Source: Branchiostoma floridae
Taxonomy: Eukaryota > Chordata > Leptocardii > Amphioxiformes > Branchiostomatidae
Length of the DNA stretch: 37,052 nucleotides
Direction: 5' to 3'
Assembly: GCF_000003815.2 (NCBI RefSeq)
Contig: NC_049991.1
Span: 8,595,660 to 8,632,711, forward strand
Shown here one piece after another: positions 33,201 to 37,052 of the stretch (positions are counted from its first letter, which is position 1; every line of letters starts with the position of its first letter). The position numbers and the translations under genes were made by a program. The notes beneath the pieces are model-generated. The model did no database searches, was not told the origin of the DNA, and saw only the letters and a list, made by a program, of their open reading frames with translations.

Positions 33201-35063
33201 ATGCAGAAACCTTCAAAACCAATCAAGTTTGCCATGGAGGATATGTGGACAGGATGGATAAGGTGAAGTGTTAATTGCATTTAAGTACTGACAATTCAGA
33301 ATGATACCTGGGATAACTTAAAACCTTTATTTAAAAAAATGATTATAGATCAAACCTGGATATTTTACTTTCACTTACAAGACATTTGTCATGAAAAATG
33401 TCAGCATGCGCCTGACAGATTATAAAATTGTGATTTTGGATTCTGGCAGACGTGTGACTGTCATTACTTAGAGATCCAGACCTGCATTTTTATCTTACTT
33501 CTACATTTCATACTCTTTCTTCTTGCACTTATAGTACGATATAAATATTGTCCACTGTGCCAAATAATGAAACCTGGTAGGTAATCTGGAATTCAAATCA
33601 GGTGACTGCAATAATGTAATGAGATAACGTACAGTCTGAGTCTTCCACCAACCAACCAAAACAACAGCTATGATCTCATAATCATAATTTATAATTACGT
33701 GTTGTACTCCATCACTCATTGTATTAACATCTGTATCTTTGAATTGACAGTCGGTGGAGGATTTTGGTGTTGTTCATCACATTGACATTGATGGTGATGC
33801 TGTGGTCTACTACCCAGATGGTACCAGGTAGTACAAAGAGTTACATTATGTTCCTAGATTACAAACTTTACATGTGAGCCATTTTTAAAGCAAACACTCT
33901 ACTCATTAGGCCTTTGCACCAGTATTACCATCTTTTGTTTTGTTTTGACCAAATCAAATTTTGGTGTCCAGATAAGCTCTTGCCAGTCTTGGAAGTGAGA
34001 GAGTTAAGTATAAACTAAATGCAGTTTTGACTATTGACTTATCGCTGGGTCACCTTTATCTGCCGGTAACCAATATTCGGTTTGTTTAAATGCAGGATAT
34101 TTGGGGATATCACTTCGACGGATGGCAGTTCCAAACTGCAATATTTTAAAGATATTGGAATTTCAAACTACCATCCGTTGACTTGATATTACTAAATATC
34201 CTGCCTTTTTCAGACAACGGATATAGTTCACCCAGTGAATAAGGTGAGCTAGCATTACAAGTACGGGGCGCTTGATTTGAAATGCATTGTTTTTTCAAGG
34301 TGGTGCATCAATGCCATGAGTTTGGGGAAAGTGGACCCAGCAGAATGTGGCCAGATAGATGTCAGTTGTGTACTGGAGGTTGCTGACTGGGTCAAAGTTG
34401 AAGCTGACAAGGACAGGATCAAACGAGTTCAGGAGAAGACTGACTGCATCAGGTGGCAAGTTGGATACTACAAAGTGAGCTAATTTTCTGTGGTAAACTT
34501 AAGGCAGATCTTAATGTCTAACATTATCACAATACAATACCATCAAAATCTGAATTTGTTATACATGTATTGACCATTTAAAAAGTGTAGATGACAGTCT
34601 TAATTAATCAGCAATGTGTACCATATAAAGATACAATATACAGTTTGGGGGGCCTATACAGTGTATTCATTATGTAGCTGTGGCTACTGTTTTACATAAA
34701 AGTGTATTAAAATGGCAACATCAACGATATTCCTTCCATCAGCAAGTTAACAGGTAAATAATGTATATTATGTTTGACCTTTCTGCACATACTCTTTTTG
34801 TGAGTAAATATCTCTAATACTACTCCTTGGGATACAACAAGCTTTTTGTCGGATTTTTGTCAGTGTTTGAATAAAAAAGATCAACTGCTAACATCCTAAC
34901 AGTGCCTGCATCAAACAAACAAAAATCAACATTGATTTTCAGGCTGCTGGAAAGGTGGGCCAAGTGAGAACCACATACCCATTCAATGATGTGATAACTG
35001 TGCAGATCGAGGGTAGTGGATATCCTTTGAATCCCAAACTCCTCCGGCGAGCAAGTCCTGCAG
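21107..35063 (+). CDS. Gene B (16 exons, 3' partial): NHR + mind-bomb SH3 repeats, paralog of gene A
   Basis: This entry is the span from ATG to the last exon in the window. The exons sum to 6,631 bp (about 2,210 codons). Approximate residues: Cys/His motif 1-50; very long Ser/Gln-rich region 54-1465 with a coiled coil near 428-455 and 13-residue repeats at about 1011-1257; NHR 1468-1619; SH3_15 repeats 1-2 at 1625-1784; Cys-rich module 1785-1881; SH3_15 repeats 3-6 at 1885-2210. Exon order and every intron phase match gene A. By that analogy repeats 7-8, a second Cys-rich module, ARM region and kinase should lie beyond the window, but this is not seen. No stop or frameshift was found. Introns not listed separately hold nothing recognisable. 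Confidence 0.87.
21267..22136 (+). other. Gene B intron 1
   Basis: 870 bp, AT-rich, ending in a pyrimidine-rich CTTCCCCCCAATCTAG acceptor. Nothing else recognisable. Confidence 0.7.
22137..26834 (+). CDS. Gene B exon 2: giant low-complexity exon ending in an NHR domain
   Basis: 4,698 bp, phase 1 to 1. The start at 22137 was chosen because it alone restores the frame from exon 1; a second AG at 22149-22150 would not. Order: Tyr/His/Gln/Ser-rich segment; coiled coil (HLHQKLRKLEEAQTSVKREL); degenerate 50-70-residue Ser/Asp/Gln repeats at about 23580-24760; a 39-bp repeat at 25007-25747; decayed copies to about 26100; then a complete NHR (FHPTVHGKNIKIGNNGTTAR, GSMRIGFT, GFWIKPLHDKLAQQG, VDSSGDVFYSIN, GLFFSGVDVSCRLWAAVD). 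The long region is probably disordered. A minus-strand open frame across the repeats is a by-product. Confidence 0.9.
23580..24760 (+). repeat. Degenerate coding repeat (about 50-70 residues per copy)
   Basis: A block starting GSS-x-GS, then x-P-x-x-SEQ, x-QQV, and ED-x-NSD recurs near 23581, 23733, 23892, 24099, 24278, 24481 and 24667. Copies are strongly diverged, so this is an old expansion. Confidence 0.55.
25007..25747 (+). repeat. 39-bp coding minisatellite (13-residue unit)
   Basis: There are 19 consecutive units of EPVSSPEVSRKQD with variants (SSSEGLTKQD, SSLEVSRKQD, KKQG). Units are nearly identical at DNA level, third positions included, which points to recent expansion or conversion. 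Decayed copies continue to about 26100. Confidence 0.95.
27089..27222 (+). CDS. Gene B exon 3: SH3_15 repeat 1, first half
   Basis: Phase 1 to 0. IHEGDQVMLQVKTVETLQLL then QEGHGGMQRDLEK. Counterpart of gene A 14047-14177. Confidence 0.88.
27781..27866 (+). CDS. Gene B exon 4: SH3_15 repeat 1, middle
   Basis: Phase 0 to 2. STGVAIRIDDDEDVRVFYKK. A clear TTTTTCATTCTGCAG acceptor precedes it. Confidence 0.87.
28204..28357 (+). CDS. Gene B exon 5: end of repeat 1, start of repeat 2
   Basis: Phase 2 to 0. WCINPAALRKVG, then IIREGDLVAIGNDLERIKQL and QKDHGEWVETMER. This is the repeat closest to those of MIB1/MIB2 and keeps the core lost in gene A. Confidence 0.9.
28541..28661 (+). CDS. Gene B exon 6: SH3_15 repeat 2, second half
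   Basis: Phase 0 to 1. TLGKIGRVTKITHQGDLRLR then GKTWTYNAKAVTKI; the LGKxGRV...TWTYN-x-x-A-VTK pattern is that of Mind bomb repeats. Confidence 0.9.
28662..29500 (+). other. Gene B intron 6
   Basis: 839 bp, AT-rich. It contains a 65-codon open frame at 28854-29051 with no resemblance to anything known. Nothing else seen. Confidence 0.6.
29501..29654 (+). CDS. Gene B exon 7: Cys-rich module, part 1
   Basis: Phase 1 to 2. CDKGLHYWKSGVAKVCTRCG then ECTANGADCNLRG. Very close to gene A exon 7. Confidence 0.86.
29816..29952 (+). CDS. Gene B exon 8: Cys-rich module, part 2
   Basis: Phase 2 to 1. PCGCREKTGGCADCGMCHSC then AGE, an acidic/basic stretch and LLRMLKKHG. The donor is GTAAGTAT; a LINE starts within about 15 bp of it. 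Confidence 0.87.
29966..31247 (+). mobile_element. 5'-truncated non-LTR retrotransposon with intact reverse transcriptase fragment
   Basis: An uninterrupted frame of about 350 residues ends at 31035. It carries RT motif A (VLTDFSRAFDSVHH), motif B (GVPQGTKLGPLIFL), a motif C variant FVDD (30289-30300), the LGVIL and KW segments of the thumb, and a C-terminal VRPVLEYACQVWHPG. The endonuclease and the N-terminal part of the RT are missing. The 3' UTR ends in an (ATTC)n tail at about 31220-31240, as in CR1/L2-type LINEs; the exact clade is uncertain. ATAATGA flanks both ends (29959-29965 and 31248-31254), a possible target duplication. No decay is visible, so the insertion is young. Confidence 0.83.
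31390..31529 (+). CDS. Gene B exon 9: SH3_15 repeat 3, first half
   Basis: Phase 1 to 0. Acidic GEGDDSDEEEG lead, then VGDKVRVTTDAQTLPILQRE and GGLEWDEAM. Matches gene A exon 9 after the LINE-bearing intron. Confidence 0.86.
31701..31828. mobile_element. MITE-like inverted repeat in gene B intron 9
   Basis: The left arm CTGTAAATGCAGAAACTTTC continues with GCGGTGGTTTAATGTTCGCGG. It is matched imperfectly by the complement of the right arm (CCGTGAAATCAAAACCACCA ... GTACAG). Total about 128 bp with no coding capacity. Confidence 0.6.
31967..32040 (+). CDS. Gene B exon 10: SH3_15 repeat 3, middle
   Basis: Phase 0 to 2, 74 bp. VIGMDGRATQVSAKSVTVHF. Confidence 0.86.
32322..32484 (+). CDS. Gene B exon 11: end of repeat 3, start of repeat 4
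   Basis: Phase 2 to 0. WSLVPGCLTKV, then QKGELVRIITDRRQLKRIQS and KHGGYSRDMAA. Confidence 0.88.
32654..32765 (+). CDS. Gene B exon 12: SH3_15 repeat 4, second half
   Basis: Phase 0 to 1, 112 bp. ALGKTGCVMRCKDGSVKVDV then SWWFNPAALSRAV. Confidence 0.88.
33138..33262 (+). CDS. Gene B exon 13: SH3_15 repeat 5, first half
   Basis: Phase 1 to 0. IKDGDYVRVDVDAETFKTNQ then VCHGGYVDRMDK. Confidence 0.87.
33751..33827 (+). CDS. Gene B exon 14: SH3_15 repeat 5, middle
   Basis: Phase 0 to 2, 77 bp. SVEDFGVVHHIDIDGDAVVY then YPDGT. The donor is GTAGTA. It is the intact form of the damaged gene A exon 14. Confidence 0.87.
34039..34242. mobile_element. MITE-like palindrome in gene B intron 14
   Basis: The ends TTATCGCTGGGTCAC and GTTCACCCAGTGAATAA are inverted repeats. 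Inner arms GCAGGATATTTGGGGATATC and GATATTACTAAATATCCTGC pair around a centre near 34147. It folds into one long imperfect hairpin, with no coding capacity. Confidence 0.6.
34300..34474 (+). CDS. Gene B exon 15: end of repeat 5, start of repeat 6
   Basis: Phase 2 to 0. WCINAMSLGKVDPAECGQID, then LEVADWVKVEADKDRIKRVQ. It lacks the GHG core, as in gene A. Confidence 0.88.
34943..35063 (+). CDS. Gene B exon 16: SH3_15 repeat 6, second half (gene continues outside window)
   Basis: Phase 0 to 1, 121 bp. AAGKVGQVRTTYPFNDVITV then GYPLNPKLLRRASP. The donor is GTAAGG. No counterpart of gene A exon 17 is found before the window ends. Confidence 0.88.
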
Positions 35064-35157
35064 GTAAGGAAGTATCATCACCATAATGTCACTTGTTTTT
35101 GTCGTAACATTGAAAGGATAAATTCCAAATGGTGAAAGTTAAATGCATGGAGGATTT

Positions 35158-35320
35158 TCAGCACCAGGGACAGGGATGGATGTTTGAATATTGTTCAGCA
35201 CAGGGATAGGTATACATGGGTTAATGTTGTTCAGCACCAGGGACAGGGATGGATGTAAATTTTGTTCAGCACAGGGATAGGTATACATGGGTTAATGTTG
35301 TTCAGCACCAGGGACAGGGT
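35158..35320. repeat. Short tandem repeats sharing the 26-bp minisatellite motif
   Basis: CAGCACCAGGGACAGGG occurs three times (35160, 35234, 35304), alternating with CAGCACAGGGATAGGTATAC blocks. The motif is the core of the gene A intron minisatellite at 8.4-9.3 kb. Confidence 0.8.
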
Positions 35321-35383
35321 ACCGAGGGCCAAATGTTGCAAAATTACATACATACAATAATGATGCATTACATATACATCTAG

Positions 35384-35785
35384 CAAACACACACACAGGA
35401 CCCTGCGCTTACACACACACACGACCCAGTGCTTACACATACACACGACCCTGCGCTTACATACACACACGACCCTGCGCTTACATACACACACACGACC
35501 CTGCGCTTACATACACACGGCCCTGTGCCTACACACACACACACGGCCCTGCGCCTACACACACACGACCCTGCGCTTACACACACACGGCCCTGTGTCT
35601 ACACACACACACACACGGCCCTGGTGCGCCTACACACACACACACGGCCCTGGTGCGCCTACACACACACACACGGCCCTGGTGCGCCTACACACACACG
35701 ACCCTGCGCCTACACACACACAACCCTGCGCCTACACACACACGACCCTGCTCCTACACACACACACGCCCCTGCGCTTACACAC
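35384..35785. repeat. CA-rich minisatellite, unit about 22-30 bp
   Basis: ACACACACGACCCTGCGCTT-type units with variants (GGCCCTGTGCC, GGCCCTGGTGCGCC). It creates spurious Thr/His-rich open frames. Confidence 0.92.
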
Positions 35786-36439
35786 GTCTTACGACGCTCA
35801 TGCACTGAAATATTCTCACATACATTTACGGGAGTGACACAATGATTCATATGCTGTTGGGTTGTGATGTCTGTCTTTAAATCAAGCTTTAAGTTGATAT
35901 CTAGCGACCGTCACGAAAAAGGCGATGTCTAGAATGTAGTCTCGGTAGCTAAATATTGGTAACAGAAAGTTAATAACGGTCTAGCTGTGGCGTCTATAGT
36001 TACAGTGTCGGAGTTGCACTGACTAGGGACCTTGAACTTGATTAAACTTAACTGCGCTGACCTGGTGTTCTTGTCGTAAAACAGGTTGATCTGTACGCAC
36101 ACTCCAGTGCAAAAAAAGCAACAGATTGAGTGGAAAACACTGTTGATTTGAATTGATACAAAATAATACGGAATAAGATAGTACCGTAAAACCTTTAAAA
36201 TACTTACAGTTACTTAAAATTCCAGCTATAAAATATTCTACTGAGGTTGTTCTATCGAAAGATATCTTGGATCCTGAACCCTGTAACAAGCATAAGAATA
36301 TCCATGTATGCATAATAAAAAAAGTATGGTGCACATATGAGAGTACGAACACACGTTTTATTTATAACACATACTCAAGCATGCGCATGTGCATATTGCA
36401 TAAATATTTTGCGTCTACATGAGATTTCTGCAGACATAC

Positions 36440-37052
36440 ATACATATTATGTGTATACGAAGAGAGTGTGCGAATACAAACATGGCTGTGTTTACACACA
36501 CATGAGCGTGTACATTTATGTGCACATACACGGGTAATGTATACACACATAGAGAGTGTAAGTGTGCACATACATACATGGCTGTGTGTACACACACATG
36601 AGACTTGTGTATGCACTCATACACAAGTAATGTGTACACACGCAGTGAGTGTAAGTATGTACATACATACATGGCTGTGTGTACACACACACGAGACTTG
36701 TGTATGCGCACATACACGAGTTATGTGTACACACGCAGTGGGTGTAATTGTGTACATACATACATGGCTGTGTGTACACACACATGAGACTTGTGTATGC
36801 GCACATACACGAGTAATGTGTACACACGCAGTGGGTGTAAGTGTGTACATACATACATGGCTGTGTGTACACACACACGAGACTTGTGTATGCGCACATA
36901 CACGAGTTATGTGTACACATGCAGTGGGTGTAAGTGTGTACATACATACATGGCTGTGTGTACACACACACGATACTTGTGTATACGCACATACACGAGT
37001 TATGTGTACACACGCAGTGAGTGTAAGTGTGTACATACATACATGGCTGTGT
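36440..37052. repeat. 93-bp satellite array running off the window
   Basis: The block containing ACATACATACATGGCTGTGT recurs at a spacing of 92-96 bp, mostly exactly 93 (near 36485, 36581, 36673, 36767, 36860, 36953, 37046). It is rich in alternating CA/TG. As 93 = 3 x 31, minus-strand frames stay open without being genes. Confidence 0.92.

Larger units (their letters stand above)
35064..37052 (+). other. Gene B intron 16 (partial)
   Basis: Mostly tandem repeats, listed separately. The unique stretch at 35800-36430 shows no exon, and no homolog of gene A exon 17 was found. Confidence 0.6.

Noticed and set aside
36516-37040. Cys/Tyr/Thr-rich minus-strand frames over the 93-bp satellite
   Set aside because: The period is a multiple of three, so frames stay open by chance.

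Overview
The window looks like animal nuclear DNA: many short exons with GT-AG introns, intronic transposon remnants, LINE and DNA-transposon fragments, and several mini- and microsatellites. An invertebrate deuterostome, most likely a lancelet (Branchiostoma), fits best. That guess rests on the style of the protein families and transposons, not on a diagnostic marker. No tRNA, rRNA, CRISPR or bacterial-type feature was found.

Two large paralogous multi-exon genes lie head to head. Gene A runs right to left on the minus strand: ATG at 17056, 27 exons down to 1440, 3' end outside the window. Gene B runs left to right on the plus strand: ATG at 21107, 16 exons up to 35063, 3' end outside the window. 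Exon borders were placed by hand from splice sites. Every junction keeps the reading frame, and the two genes share the same order of exons and intron phases. Gene A has two problem spots: an in-frame TAG in exon 2, and a weak donor in exon 14.

Domain order in gene A (at least about 2,040 codons): a short N-terminal Cys/His motif; a long low-complexity region with a coiled coil; a Neuralized homology repeat (NHR); two mind-bomb-type SH3 (SH3_15) repeats; a Cys-rich module; six more SH3_15 repeats; a second Cys-rich module; an ARM/HEAT-like helical region; and a RIPK/TKL-like protein kinase with its catalytic motifs present. Gene B has the same layout through its sixth SH3_15 repeat, then leaves the window. 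Its second exon is 4.7 kb and includes a 39-bp coding minisatellite. NHR and mind-bomb repeats are the substrate-binding modules of the two E3 ligase families (Neuralized and Mind bomb) that act on Notch ligands. Here both sit on one chain with a kinase, and no RING is visible.

Region by region: 1-1440, intron of gene A holding a decayed Tc1/mariner element with long inverted repeats. 1440-17056, gene A, with a 26-bp minisatellite at about 8.38-9.33 kb. 17.1-21.0 kb, the shared divergent upstream region, with two adjacent NF-kB-type sites, a palindromic third, IRF/ISRE-like arrays, an ATF-like site, an ATGGCGGC motif and a 17-bp minisatellite carrying E-boxes. 21.0-35.06 kb, gene B, with a 5'-truncated LINE reverse transcriptase just past one splice donor and two MITE-like inverted repeats. 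35.1-37.05 kb, intronic satellite DNA.

The immune-type promoter motifs and the RIPK-like kinase suggest, as inference only, a lineage-specific signalling or immune scaffold kinase family.
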